The notes under the pieces were generated by a model. That model saw only the letters and a list, made by a program, of their open reading frames with translations. It did no database searches and was not told the DNA's origin. DNA of 64,000 nt from Aidingimonas halophila (GTDB lineage: Bacteria > Pseudomonadota > Gammaproteobacteria > Pseudomonadales > Halomonadaceae), in contig NZ_FNNI01000002.1 in NCBI RefSeq assembly GCF_900106955.1, positions 496,001 through 560,000 of the forward strand, read 5' to 3'. This document shows, one piece after another, positions 20,213 to 28,874 of this stretch. Positions within the stretch are counted from its first letter, which is position 1. The number at the start of each line of letters is the position of its first letter. Both the position numbers and the translations under genes were made by a program.

Positions 20213-20233
20213 AAAAAACCGGCAAACGCCGGT
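20213..20233 (-). terminator. Intrinsic terminator after the acidic hypothetical gene
   Basis: On the minus strand a 6-bp GC stem ACCGGC/GCCGGT with loop GTTT is followed by a run of six T. It lies downstream of the 20279-20665 gene and upstream of the MFS gene, so the two are separate transcripts. Confidence 0.85.
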
Positions 20234-20278
20234 CATAAGCGGACATGGAGAGCCCGCGGGAAGCCATAACCGCGCGGC

Positions 20279-20665
20279 TCAGTCCAGGTCGGTCTCCAGC
20301 AGCAGCGAGTCATCGAGTTCAGCGATCTCCAAGGGTGTCTCGTCGTCGAGATCTACCGCCAAGTAGCTGTGTTCGATGCGAAGGAAACGCTGGAACAGCG
20401 CCCAGTTCAGAGCCTCGGGCCATTGGCGCTCATCCTCCTCCCAAGCGCGCAACTCGCACTCGAGGATGTCCATGAAACGCTCCTGGATAAAGGCTTCCAG
20501 CGCTTCCGGAGTATCCATCTCCGGAATCAGGTAGACAGTGCTCTCCCGATCGACATCATCCAGCGTGAGGTCCTCCTCACCGACAGTTGGCTCCAGCGAG
20601 TTGACCCAATCCAGAAACGCCTGGGTGGGCTTGACGCTCAGCGCAGAGCGATTGAGCAGTTTCAT
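20279..20665 (-). CDS. Conserved acidic protein of unknown function
   Basis: A 128-residue cytoplasmic-looking protein, strongly acidic, with no cysteine motif other than a lone Cys in ILECELRAWEEDE. The N-terminus MKLLNRSALSVKPTQAFLDW resembles small uncharacterised proteins I recall from Pseudomonas and its relatives. GAGGAGAGTCC precedes the ATG at 20665, so a start 99 bases further upstream is rejected. It is monocistronic, with its own terminator. No function can be assigned. Confidence 0.8.
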   Translation of the reverse strand: MKLLNRSALSVKPTQAFLDWVNSLEPTVGEEDLTLDDVDRESTVYLIPEMDTPEALEAFIQERFMDILECELRAWEEDERQWPEALNWALFQRFLRIEHSYLAVDLDDETPLEIAELDDSLLLETDLD

Positions 20666-20797
20666 TGGACTCTCCTCGACATCGAAACGCTGATCATTAT
20701 GGGCTCTTGTCTCGCCGCTTACCAACGAATTCCGTGAAGGAATCGCCATGTGGTCCAGATCCACCCCACGGGGAGCCCGCCTGGCACACGTGAACGC

Positions 20798-22318
20798 TCA
20801 GTCTCCACTCGGGCGCATCGCCGGGAACAGCAGTACATCACGTATCGACGCACTATCAGTCAGCAGCATCACCAAACGATCGATGCCGATACCTTCTCCT
20901 GCCGTGGGCGGCAGACCGTATTCCAGCGCACGGACGTAATCCGCATCGTAATACATGGCTTCCAGATCACCAGCATCCTTTTCGGCGGCTTGCTCACGGA
21001 AGCGCTCCGCCTGATCCTCGGCATCGTTGAGTTCCGAGAAACCGTTGGCGATTTCACGACCATTGATGAAGAACTCGAAGCGATCGGTGACGAACGGATT
21101 ATCATCGTTACGTCGTGCCAAGGGGCTCACTTCGGCCGGGTACTCGATGATAAAGGTCGGTTGATCGAGTTTGGGTTCTGCCACGGCCTCGAATATTTCC
21201 GTCTGCAGTTTGCCCAACCCCCAGCTTTGCTTGGGCTCGATTCCCAGGCGCTCGCATAAGGCAGCTGCCCCGTCATGGGTATCGATATCGGACTCACCGA
21301 TCCCTTCGCCATACTCGAGAATTGCCTGACGCAGCGTCAATCGCTGGAAGGAAGCTTCCAAGTCATAGCGCCGCCCCTGGTAATCCAGCGCTGCGCTTCC
21401 CAGCACCTCCCGAGTGACTTGCCGAACCAACGCCTCCGTCAGATCGAGCAGATCGCGATAATCAGCATACGCCCAATAAAACTCAAGCATCGTGAACTCG
21501 GGGTTATGCCGCGTCGACAACCCCTCGTTACGGAAATTGCGATTGATTTCGAAGACTTTCTCGAAGCCCCCCACCACCAGACGTTTCAAATAGAGTTCCG
21601 GCGCAATACGCAGATACATATCCATATCGAGCGCATTATGGTGGGTAATGAACGGACGTGCCGCCGCACCGCCGGGAATCGGCTGCAGCATCGGCGTTTC
21701 CACTTCCATGAATCCCCGCGCCTCGAAGAAGCGGCGAATCGCCGACACCACACCGGCACGAATCTCGAAGGCTCGGCGTGATTCCGGATTCATGATCAGG
21801 TCGACATAGCGCTGACGATAACGCGCTTCCATGTCGGTCAGGCCATGGAACTTGTCGGGCAGCGGACGCAGGCTCTTGGTCAGGAGTACCGCCTCACGCA
21901 TCATCACATACAAGTCCCCTTTGCCGGACTTATGCACAGGCCCCTGCCCCGCGACGATATCACCGATATCCCATCCCTTGATGTCCTCAAGAAGCTCGGC
22001 CGACAACCCTTTCTTGTCGATATAGAGCTGTATCTGACCCGAGGCGTCCTGGATGACGATGAAGGGACCACGTTTACGCATGATTCGACCGGCAACGGCA
22101 GCCTGCCTGTCCAACTCTTCAAGCTCGGCTTTTTCCTTGTCGCCCAACTCGGCCTGTAATTCGGCCGCCATGCTGTCGCGGCGAAAATCATTGGGAAAGG
22201 CACTACCGCCTTGCTCCCCCGCTTTCTCACGCCGGGCTGCCAGTTTGGCACGGCGCTCGGCGATCAAGTGGTTTTCGTCTTGCTGGGAGCCATCCTGGGA
22301 AGAGCTCTGGTTCGACAT
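20798..22318 (-). CDS. lysS: Lysine--tRNA ligase (class II)
   Basis: LysRS charges tRNA-Lys. The 506-residue product from the ATG at 22318 has an N-terminal OB-fold anticodon-binding domain ([20 protein letters not shown]). The class II catalytic core follows with motif 1 ([20 protein letters not shown]), motif 2 ([18 protein letters not shown]) and motif 3 ([12 protein letters not shown]). AGGT lies seven bases before the start. It follows prfB on the same strand, as in E. coli, and is probably cotranscribed. Confidence 0.97.
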   Translation of the reverse strand: MSNQSSSQDGSQQDENHLIAERRAKLAARREKAGEQGGSAFPNDFRRDSMAAELQAELGDKEKAELEELDRQAAVAGRIMRKRGPFIVIQDASGQIQLYIDKKGLSAELLEDIKGWDIGDIVAGQGPVHKSGKGDLYVMMREAVLLTKSLRPLPDKFHGLTDMEARYRQRYVDLIMNPESRRAFEIRAGVVSAIRRFFEARGFMEVETPMLQPIPGGAAARPFITHHNALDMDMYLRIAPELYLKRLVVGGFEKVFEINRNFRNEGLSTRHNPEFTMLEFYWAYADYRDLLDLTEALVRQVTREVLGSAALDYQGRRYDLEASFQRLTLRQAILEYGEGIGESDIDTHDGAAALCERLGIEPKQSWGLGKLQTEIFEAVAEPKLDQPTFIIEYPAEVSPLARRNDDNPFVTDRFEFFINGREIANGFSELNDAEDQAERFREQAAEKDAGDLEAMYYDADYVRALEYGLPPTAGEGIGIDRLVMLLTDSASIRDVLLFPAMRPSGD

Positions 22319-22414
22319 GTCATTACCTATCAAAAGTTGGGCTTCAGGCTTCATCAGGGTACAGCGTCATCACGGCCCCCGTTCGTCACCCGAACGCGTC
22401 GCTCGCTGAAGCGC

Positions 22415-23513
22415 CTAGAGTCCCTGCTTCAAACTGGCCTCGATATATTGGTCCAGGTCGCCGTCGAGTACCTTTTCGCAATTGCTGGATTGCACACCGG
22501 TCCGCAGATCCTTGATGCGCTGGTCATCCAGAACGTAGGAACGAATCTGGCTCCCCCAGCCGATATCGGCCTTGGCATCTTCGGCCTGCTGTTTGGCCGC
22601 ATTGCGCTCCTGCATCTCGCGCTCATAAAGCTTGGCTCTGAGCATCTGCATGGCCCGGTCGCGGTTGGCGTGCTGACTGCGCTGGTTCTGGCACGACACG
22701 ACGATGCCGGTCGGTTCGTGCGTGATGCGCACCGCAGAGTCGGTCGTATTGACATGCTGACCGCCTGCACCACTGGAGCGATAGGTATCGACGCGCAGAT
22801 CCGACGGATTGATTTCCACCTCGAAACTGTCATCGATCTCGGGAGACAGAAAGACGGATGCAAAGGAGGTGTGGCGACGACCGCCGGAATCGAAGGGGCT
22901 CTTGCGCACCAATCGATGCACACCGGTTTCGGTACGCAACCATCCGAATGCGTAATCCCCTTCGACATGGATCGTCGCCGACTTGATGCCGGCCACGTCT
23001 CCCTCGGACAGCTCGACGATTTCCGCCTTGAAGCCGTGGTGCTCACACCACCGCAGGTACATGCGCAACAGCATGTTCGCCCAATCCTGAGCCTCTGTGC
23101 CACCAGAACCGGCCTGGATATCCAGATAGGCGTTATTCTCATCCAATTCACCGGCAAACATGCGCCGGAACTCGAGCTTTTCCAGGCTTTGCTGCAGACC
23201 ATCCAGTTCGCGTTCGACTTCCTCGACAGTCTCGCCATCGTCCTCCATGGCTGCCAACTCGAGCAAATCCGCATTGTCGGTCACGCCCTGTGACAATTGA
23301 TCCAGAGTCTCGACGACAGAAACCAGACTGGCACGCTCCTTACCCAGCTTCTGAGCATGCTCTGGGTCGTTCCAGACGTCGGGATTCTCGAGCTCGCGGG
23401 TGACTTCCTCTAGCCGTTCCTTTTTGCCAGGGTAGTCAAAGGTACCCCCTCAGGACGTCTGTCCGATCCGACAGGTCCTTGATACGTTGATTGATCGGGT
23501 TGATCTCTTGCAT
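22415..23513 (-). CDS. prfB: Peptide chain release factor 2 (programmed +1 frameshift)
   Basis: RF2 terminates translation at UGA and UAA. Translation starts at the ATG at 23513 ([16 protein letters not shown]), reaches an in-frame UGA after 25 codons and shifts +1 to continue as [15 protein letters not shown], giving 365 residues in all. The GGQ catalytic motif ([17 protein letters not shown]) and the SPF tripeptide that reads stop codons ([12 protein letters not shown]) are both intact. The frameshift makes RF2 supply self-regulating, because low RF2 promotes shifting. It is the first gene of the prfB-lysS pair. Confidence 0.97.
23435..23450 (-). promoter_or_regulatory. Programmed +1 frameshift site of prfB
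   Basis: On the minus strand the sequence AGGGGGTACCTTTGAC holds the internal Shine-Dalgarno (AGGGGG), the CTT slip codon and the UGA stop followed by C, a weak termination context. It differs from the E. coli site by one base (TAC for TAT). Confidence 0.97.
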
Positions 23514-23626
23514 GACTATCTCGCCAAAGCGTTCGCGAAAATGGCGCCGTCACGCGCGACGGCGGAAAGCCCATCATTGTAGCGAAAGCAAGGCGAAGCG
23601 GCTATCCCGCCACCGGGACTCACTCG

Positions 23627-23657
23627 CGAAAACACCCGGTGTAACCGGGTGTTTTCG
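23627..23657 (-). terminator. Intrinsic terminator of fadL
   Basis: A 13-bp stem (CGAAAACACCCGG / CCGGGTGTTTTCG) with a five-base loop lies 18 bases past the fadL stop. On the minus strand the descending arm supplies GTTTTCG as the U-rich part. Confidence 0.85.
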
Positions 23658-23675
23658 TGCAGGGCTCGTGGCGAT

Positions 23676-25013
23676 TCAGAAACGATAATCGACTGACAGG
23701 GCAAACACATCCGCATCGACTTCATAGGTTCCGGACAGATTGCCTCGTATCCTATTTTCATTGGAGGGAGTCGCGTCTTGATCAATGTCGCCATCATCGG
23801 CAAAGACACGCATGTAGCCGGCGGAAATCCCCAGATTCTCGTTCGGCATCCAGGTCGCCCCCAGGGAGGCCCAGCGACGGTCTGCATCCGGTACCCGCGG
23901 GGTGCGATACTCGGCACTCGGCACCGGACTCTCGTCGATGCCCAACCCGGCACGCAAGATCCACTGAGGATTCAGCGTATAGTTCGCCCCCACCGAGAAG
24001 GCCCAGGTATCGTCCCAGTTTTCAGTGGTCGTACTGTTTGAGCCATCTGCGAACTCGACGACCAGTTCATCGAAGCTGCTCCACTCGGTCCACTCGACAT
24101 TGGCCATTAACGCCAAGCGATCGGTCAGTTGATGATAGACACCTAGATTGGCATTGGCCGGAGTAGTGATATCCGCCTTTCCGCCCCCATCCTGTAACTG
24201 GCCAGTGGCCTGCGACTCCGCCAACACTTGCTGGCCTGCAGCATTGTCGGCACTATAATCGACCTCACCATCCAATGTTAGATCGACCTCCGAACGATAG
24301 CTGACCCCGAAACGAGTTTTTTCGGTGGCCTGAAACAGTGCGCCCAGGGTGTAGCCGTATCCCCAGTCATCGCCGGTCACCTCGGCCATGCCATCAGCGT
24401 TACCCACCAATGCCGGATTGCCGGAACGTCCTCCCAGATCGATGGCATTGGACAACGTGGCATCGGCATACTGAGCGCGCAGTCCCACGGCAAGATCGAG
24501 ACGATCGGTCGCGCGATAATTCAGGGTAGGCTGAATGTCGATCGTTTCCAGTTCCGTCTCTATGGCATGGTAACGGCCGATCCATTCCTGATCGTACTTG
24601 GTCGACAGCCCATAAGGTGCGTAGATTGCCAGCCCCAGGTCCAGTTCCTCGTGGAGCCGGGTCTTGGCCGCAAAGCTGGGAACCCAGGCGGATTCGCCTC
24701 CCTGGCCTGATGCACTGGATGAATAAGGTACCCCGGCGACATTGGAAGCCTCGGCATCCGTCAGTTCGAAATTGGCATCGATATAAGAGAGACCACCGGC
24801 GATCTGGGTCCCCTCGATATTGCCGATGGCGGCTGGGTTGTAGGCCATGAAACTGACGTCCTCGGCCCCTGCCGCCGCATTGGAAAACGCATTCCCCAGG
24901 GCTTTGGCACTCTGCTCTCGCACCTGGAAACCCGAGGCGAAAGCCGACGTAGTGACCAGGGCAGACGAAGCAATCGCCACGGCGATTGACAGTTTATTGA
25001 ACTTGTTATGCAT
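23676..25013 (-). CDS. fadL: FadL/OmpP1/TodX family outer-membrane transporter
   Basis: The 445-residue precursor has a signal peptide (MHNKFNKLSIAVAIASSALV... cleaved near AFA-SGF) and the FadL N-terminal hatch signature GFQVREQSAKALGNAFSN, followed by AAGAEDVSFMAYNPAA. The rest has alternating beta-strand character and ends in Phe (VDYRF), typical of outer-membrane barrels. The family takes up long-chain fatty acids or other hydrophobic compounds. The ATG at 25013 is preceded by AAGGA; the frame open further upstream is not coding. A probable promoter and a PsrA-like site lie upstream, consistent with fatty-acid control (inference). Confidence 0.92.
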   Translation of the reverse strand: MHNKFNKLSIAVAIASSALVTTSAFASGFQVREQSAKALGNAFSNAAAGAEDVSFMAYNPAAIGNIEGTQIAGGLSYIDANFELTDAEASNVAGVPYSSSASGQGGESAWVPSFAAKTRLHEELDLGLAIYAPYGLSTKYDQEWIGRYHAIETELETIDIQPTLNYRATDRLDLAVGLRAQYADATLSNAIDLGGRSGNPALVGNADGMAEVTGDDWGYGYTLGALFQATEKTRFGVSYRSEVDLTLDGEVDYSADNAAGQQVLAESQATGQLQDGGGKADITTPANANLGVYHQLTDRLALMANVEWTEWSSFDELVVEFADGSNSTTTENWDDTWAFSVGANYTLNPQWILRAGLGIDESPVPSAEYRTPRVPDADRRWASLGATWMPNENLGISAGYMRVFADDGDIDQDATPSNENRIRGNLSGTYEVDADVFALSVDYRF

Positions 25014-25118
25014 CTTGTGACGTCCTTTTCCAGGAAACTGGAAGTGTTGACAGGCATGCCCTGACCGGGCACTGGCGTACACTTCTTTTTTGGCGCAATT
25101 TCCCGCATCGTTCAAGAG

Positions 25119-25132
25119 CAAACGTTCGTTTT
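25119..25132. promoter_or_regulatory. PsrA-like operator in the fadL leader
   Basis: CAAAC-GTTC-GTTTT resembles the fatty-acid sensor PsrA motif (C/G)AAAC-N2-4-GTTT(G/C), with one end base off. It lies just downstream of the predicted fadL transcription start, a place suited to repression. A wider inverted repeat GAGCAAA...TTTGCTC flanks it. Confidence 0.4.
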
Positions 25133-25145
25133 AATCGAATTTTTG

Positions 25146-25174
25146 CTCATACTTTAGGCTTAGATCCTTGTCAT
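25146..25174 (-). promoter_or_regulatory. Probable promoter of fadL
   Basis: On the minus strand ATGACA (25169-25174, 5 of 6) and TATGAG (25146-25151, 4 of 6) are 17 bases apart. The predicted start near 25139 gives a leader of about 125 bases. Confidence 0.45.
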
Positions 25175-25240
25175 ATCCCGAACTTTCAATCAGTTAATGT
25201 GTCATGCCGCACTCGTCCTCCAGCCGACCCTTTTTCTGAG

Positions 25241-25272
25241 TTGACCTTTGTGTAACACAAAGGTTTTACACT
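25241..25272 (+). promoter_or_regulatory. MerR-type promoter with 20-base spacer for merR-copA
   Basis: TTGACC (25241-25246) and TACACT (25267-25272) are 20 bases apart, the over-long spacing typical of MerR-activated promoters such as that of zntA. The spacer is filled by the palindrome at 25244-25264. Confidence 0.8.
25244..25264. promoter_or_regulatory. Perfect MerR-family operator
   Basis: ACCTTTGTG-TAA-CACAAAGGT is a perfect inverted repeat with 9-base arms and a 3-base centre between the -35 and -10 boxes. The ACC/GGT ends match CueR and CadR type operators, but the inner arm sequence differs from the CueR consensus as I recall it. Confidence 0.85.
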
Positions 25273-25304
25273 CACGATAACGTGTTCCCGTGATGGAGAC
25301 CCTG

Positions 25305-25748
25305 ATGAAAGTCAGTGACCTGGCCAGTGCCACAGGCGTTACGCCAGAAACCGTACGTCATTACACCCGAGAGGGGCTGCTGACACCGGATCGCAACCCG
25401 AATAACGGCTATCAGCTTTATGACGGGGAGGACCTGCAACGGTTACGTTTCATTCAGAGAGCCCGAACACTGGGGTTCAGTGTGAAAGAAGTCGCTGACA
25501 TCCTGGCCCACGCGGACCATGGCGATTCTCCCTGCCCGATGGTCCGTGACCTGCTAGCCACCCGCCTGCCTCAGATTCGCGCACAAATCGCCGAGCTCCA
25601 GGCACTGGCAACACGCATGGAGAAGGCGCTGGAGAACTGGGCCGACATGCCTGACGGTACGCCTGATGGCCATAGTTTGTGCCGGCTGATCGAGAGTTTT
25701 CCCGAACCGCTCGACCCGTCGTCGGAAGACAAGGAGGAAGGCTCATGA
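25305..25748 (+). CDS. MerR-family metal-responsive regulator
   Basis: The 147-residue protein has an N-terminal MerR helix-turn-helix ([20 protein letters not shown]), a second DNA-contact region ([18 protein letters not shown]), and a dimerisation coiled coil at about residues 80-112. It has only two cysteines, C77 (GDSPCPMV) and C126 (GHSLCRLIE). By position these match C79 and C124 of E. coli ZntR; H123 is adjacent, while the ZntR C114/C115 pair is absent. The CueR loop (C112-x7-C120) is not present. Start at 25305 is supported by GGAG six bases upstream. The gene overlaps copA by ATGA and likely controls it through the operator upstream. The inducing metal is uncertain. Confidence 0.9.
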   Translation: MKVSDLASATGVTPETVRHYTREGLLTPDRNPNNGYQLYDGEDLQRLRFIQRARTLGFSVKEVADILAHADHGDSPCPMVRDLLATRLPQIRAQIAELQALATRMEKALENWADMPDGTPDGHSLCRLIESFPEPLDPSSEDKEEGS

Positions 25749-28330
25749 ATCAGCCGAACCTCCAACATCGTCATGTCCCGAACATCCGTTGCCAGGGGTG
25801 CATCGACAACATACGGCGAGCGATACAAGCGCACGACAATAACGCGGACATCGTCGGTTCATCCGATGATAAGCAACTCCATGTCACAACCTCGCTGGAA
25901 CCGGAAACACTCGACCGCTTGCTCGCTGACGCCGGCTATCCGCCAGAGGGGGAAGGCACAGGAACGGACAACGGCAGACAGACGCCTCTGTCGCGCGAAC
26001 AGGACGGAGAAGTTGAATCGCCTCGATCCCTGATATCTGAGCAGCGCCCGGCCAAACATGGCACAACCCAACGCCTTGCCATCTCCGGGATGACATGTGC
26101 CAGTTGCGTTCGTACCGTCGAACAAGCGTTATCCTCGACATCCGGCGTAACTGATGCGGACGTGAATTTCGGGACACACACGGCGCAGGTCCATGGCACG
26201 GCGTCGTCGGAGCAATTGGTCGCCTCGGTAACGGCCGTCGGCTACGGTGCCGAACCCATGGCCGATCTCCAGGAGGCGGAAGCGGCACGCGAGGACAATC
26301 AGACGCGAGACTATCGCCGCCACCTGCGCGGAAGCGCCATGGCACTGGGGCTCGGAGTGCCTCTCATGGCCGGCATGTTCATTGTCCATCCCGATCCCAG
26401 CGGCTCCGGTCAACTGTTCTGGATTGTCATTGGCCTGTTGTCACTGGGGATCCTCGCCGGGCCTGGGCGCCACTTCTTTATCAGCGCCTGGCAAGCCTTC
26501 ACCCATCACCAGGCCAACATGGACACGCTCGTCGCACTGGGGACCGGCACTGCCTGGCTCTACTCCATGGTCGTGGTGCTGTTCGCCGAGTTTCTGCCCG
26601 AAGCGGCACGGGGTATTTACTTCGAGGCATCAGCCATGATCATCGGCCTGATTCTGTTGGGCCAGGCGATGGAACTCAAAGCACGCGGCCGCACCAGTGA
26701 GGCCCTGAAACGACTGCTTGACCTGCAAAGCAAGACGGCTCGGGTCATCCGCAATGGCGATGAGATCGACATCGCCGTCGACGCTGTACGCAAAGGCGAT
26801 CACATCCGGGTCAGGCCCGGTGAACGTTTACCCGTGGATGGAGAGGTGATCGAAGGCCGGAGCCATGTCGATGAGTCCATGCTGACCGGCGAGCCTGTCC
26901 CCATCGCCAAGCAGCCCCGTGACGAGGTCAATGCCGGCACCGTCAACGGCAAGGGCAGTCTGGTTTACCAGGCTACCCGTGTCGGGGCCGATACCCGGCT
27001 TGGCCAGATCACCGAGCAGGTCGCTCGTGCTCAGAACTCGCGCCCCCCCATTGGTGAGTTGGCAGATCGCGTCTCGAGCGTCTTCGTTCCCGCCGTCATG
27101 ATCGTCGCCGTACTCACGGCAATGGTCTGGTTCAACATCGGTGCCGAACCACGGGTTATCCACATGCTGGTCACTGCCACTACCGTGCTGATCATCGCCT
27201 GCCCTTGTGCGCTAGGCCTGGCCACCCCGATCTCGACCATGATCGGCGTCGGCAAGGCCGCCGAGCAAGGTGTCCTGATTCGCAGCGGTGACGCTCTGCA
27301 AACCGCCAGCCGACTGACCACATTGATCGTCGACAAGACAGGCACCCTGACCGAAGGCAAGCCGCGGGTCACCGAAGCTCGGTGCTTTGGACGAGGGGAG
27401 AGCGAGATACTGGCCGATGTCGCCGCCCTGGAACGTGGGTCGGAACACCCCTTGGCCAGTGCTCTGCTGAGTTATGCACAAAGCCGGGGAGCCGCAGCGG
27501 GAGAGGTTCGTGATTTCGGCAGCCTTACCGGTCGTGGCGTCATGGCCACCAAGACTAATGGCGATACGCTGCGTCTTGGCAATGCAGCGTTGCTGGAGGA
27601 CGCCGGCATATCACTTGCCGATGGTTCTGACTGGGCCAGTCAACTGGAACAAGACGCACGAACCATCATCTACTTTGCACGCAACCAACGGCTCGAAGCC
27701 GTATTCGGCATTAGCGATCCCTTGCGAAACGATGCCATCGCCGCCGTCAAACGCCTGCAAGATGATGGCCTGCGCATCGTGATGCTCACTGGTGACAATC
27801 AGCATACGGCGGCTGCCATCGCCGCCAGTGTCGGCATTGACGAGTTCCAGGCCGGTCTGATGCCGGAGGACAAACACGCTGATATCGAGCGTCGGCAACA
27901 ACGGGGCGAGGTCGTGGGAATGGTCGGTGACGGCATCAACGATGCCCCTGCACTGGCACAGGCCGATGTCGGCTTCGCCATCGGGCAGGGAACGGACGTC
28001 GCTATCGAAAGCGCCGGTATGACCCTCATTCGTAATTCCTTGCATGGCGTCGCCGATGCCATCGAGATCAGCCGCGCTACACTGATCAATATCAAGCAGA
28101 ACCTGTGGGGAGCCTTTGGTTACAATAGTCTCTGCATCCCCATTGCTGCCGGTATCTTTTATCCATTCACCGACATGCTGCTCTCCCCCATGATTGCCGG
28201 TGCCGCCATGTCACTGTCGTCCGTCACGGTGGTCAGCAATGCCAACCGACTGAGAATGTTCCGCACGTCGCATCAGGCAACACCACGCCAGGATAATCAA
28301 ATGTCTCGGGCAGAGGAGGTCAACGCATGA
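25745..28330 (+). CDS. copA: Copper-exporting P-type ATPase (P1B-1)
   Basis: The 861-residue inner-membrane ATPase pumps Cu(I) to the periplasm. It has two N-terminal HMA domains: an atypical first with RCQGC (C16, C19) and a standard second with GMTCASC (C118, C121), joined by a polar linker. The A-domain has TGEP, the sixth helix [10 protein letters not shown] (C486, C488), the P-domain [10 protein letters not shown] (Asp530), then SEHPLA, and [10 protein letters not shown]. The C-terminal helices carry N-x6-YN-x4-P and [11 protein letters not shown], the signature of Cu(I)-class pumps. GGAAGG precedes the ATG, which overlaps the merR stop. It is followed without a gap by a 25-residue membrane peptide. 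Confidence 0.95.
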   Translation: MNQPNLQHRHVPNIRCQGCIDNIRRAIQAHDNNADIVGSSDDKQLHVTTSLEPETLDRLLADAGYPPEGEGTGTDNGRQTPLSREQDGEVESPRSLISEQRPAKHGTTQRLAISGMTCASCVRTVEQALSSTSGVTDADVNFGTHTAQVHGTASSEQLVASVTAVGYGAEPMADLQEAEAAREDNQTRDYRRHLRGSAMALGLGVPLMAGMFIVHPDPSGSGQLFWIVIGLLSLGILAGPGRHFFISAWQAFTHHQANMDTLVALGTGTAWLYSMVVVLFAEFLPEAARGIYFEASAMIIGLILLGQAMELKARGRTSEALKRLLDLQSKTARVIRNGDEIDIAVDAVRKGDHIRVRPGERLPVDGEVIEGRSHVDESMLTGEPVPIAKQPRDEVNAGTVNGKGSLVYQATRVGADTRLGQITEQVARAQNSRPPIGELADRVSSVFVPAVMIVAVLTAMVWFNIGAEPRVIHMLVTATTVLIIACPCALGLATPISTMIGVGKAAEQGVLIRSGDALQTASRLTTLIVDKTGTLTEGKPRVTEARCFGRGESEILADVAALERGSEHPLASALLSYAQSRGAAAGEVRDFGSLTGRGVMATKTNGDTLRLGNAALLEDAGISLADGSDWASQLEQDARTIIYFARNQRLEAVFGISDPLRNDAIAAVKRLQDDGLRIVMLTGDNQHTAAAIAASVGIDEFQAGLMPEDKHADIERRQQRGEVVGMVGDGINDAPALAQADVGFAIGQGTDVAIESAGMTLIRNSLHGVADAIEISRATLINIKQNLWGAFGYNSLCIPIAAGIFYPFTDMLLSPMIAGAAMSLSSVTVVSNANRLRMFRTSHQATPRQDNQMSRAEEVNA

Positions 28331-28404
28331 CATGGGTGGTCAATCTGACAGGAATCATGTTGATCGCAGCGATCGCCTGGTGGTTCTGGTGGCCTAGACA
28401 CTAA
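28327..28404 (+). CDS. 25-residue single-span membrane peptide coupled to copA
   Basis: Starting in the copA stop (ATGA overlap) is a 25-codon frame, [10 protein letters not shown] then [15 protein letters not shown]. It is one hydrophobic helix with an aromatic WWFWW end and a basic tail, so it probably sits in the inner membrane. From memory, it resembles the N-terminal anchor of small cupredoxin-domain proteins encoded beside copA in many proteobacteria, but the cupredoxin part is absent and TAA follows. It may be a free-standing helper of CopA or a relic of a longer gene. Coding is inferred from overlap, frame and membrane character. Confidence 0.65.
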   Translation: MTWVVNLTGIMLIAAIAWWFWWPRH

Positions 28405-28454
28405 GGTCGTGAGACTTGCTAAGCTGCAAGTGATATCGGTAATGAGGAGTGATG

Positions 28455-28874
28455 ATGCCCAAGCTCAATGGTGTGTTAGAAACGGCACTCTACGTAGAGG
28501 ATATGGCCAGGGCGCGCGCCTTCTTCGAGGGAGCGCTGGGGCTCATTCCCTTCACTGCCGACCACCGGTTCACTGCCTATGACGCCGGGGCCGGTACCGT
28601 GCTGCTACTTTTCCTGCGTGGTGAAACTCTGGAAACGGTCATGCTTCCCGATGAGATGGGGACGATTCCTCCCCATGACGGCCAGGGCCGTATCCATATG
28701 GCCTTTGCCATCGCGACTCGCGAGCTCGAGTCCTGGGAAGCTCAGCTCGAGGATCACGGCATCACCATCGAAGGTCGCACTCACTGGCCGCGCGGCGGGG
28801 AGAGTGTCTACTTCCGTGATCCTGACGGTCATCTGCTGGAACTGGCGACGCCTGGTGTCTGGCCGAATTACTGA
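28455..28874 (+). CDS. VOC (glyoxalase/bleomycin-resistance fold) family protein
   Basis: The 139-residue protein has two beta-alpha-beta-beta-beta modules. Conserved features include LNGVLETALYVEDMARARAF at the start, His and Glu metal-ligand candidates in GRIHMAFA and HLLELATPG, and YFRDPDGHLLEL at the end. It resembles fosfomycin-resistance or glyoxalase-like metalloenzymes, but the substrate is unknown. AGGAG lies five bases before the ATG at 28455. It follows the copA peptide by 50 bases and may share its transcript. Its stop overlaps the 3' end of recJ (opposite strand) by seven bases. Confidence 0.88.
   Translation: MPKLNGVLETALYVEDMARARAFFEGALGLIPFTADHRFTAYDAGAGTVLLLFLRGETLETVMLPDEMGTIPPHDGQGRIHMAFAIATRELESWEAQLEDHGITIEGRTHWPRGGESVYFRDPDGHLLELATPGVWPNY

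Noticed and set aside
22211-23293. 360-codon plus-strand frame opposite prfB
   Set aside because: It is an antisense shadow of RF2, whose motifs are clear on the minus strand.
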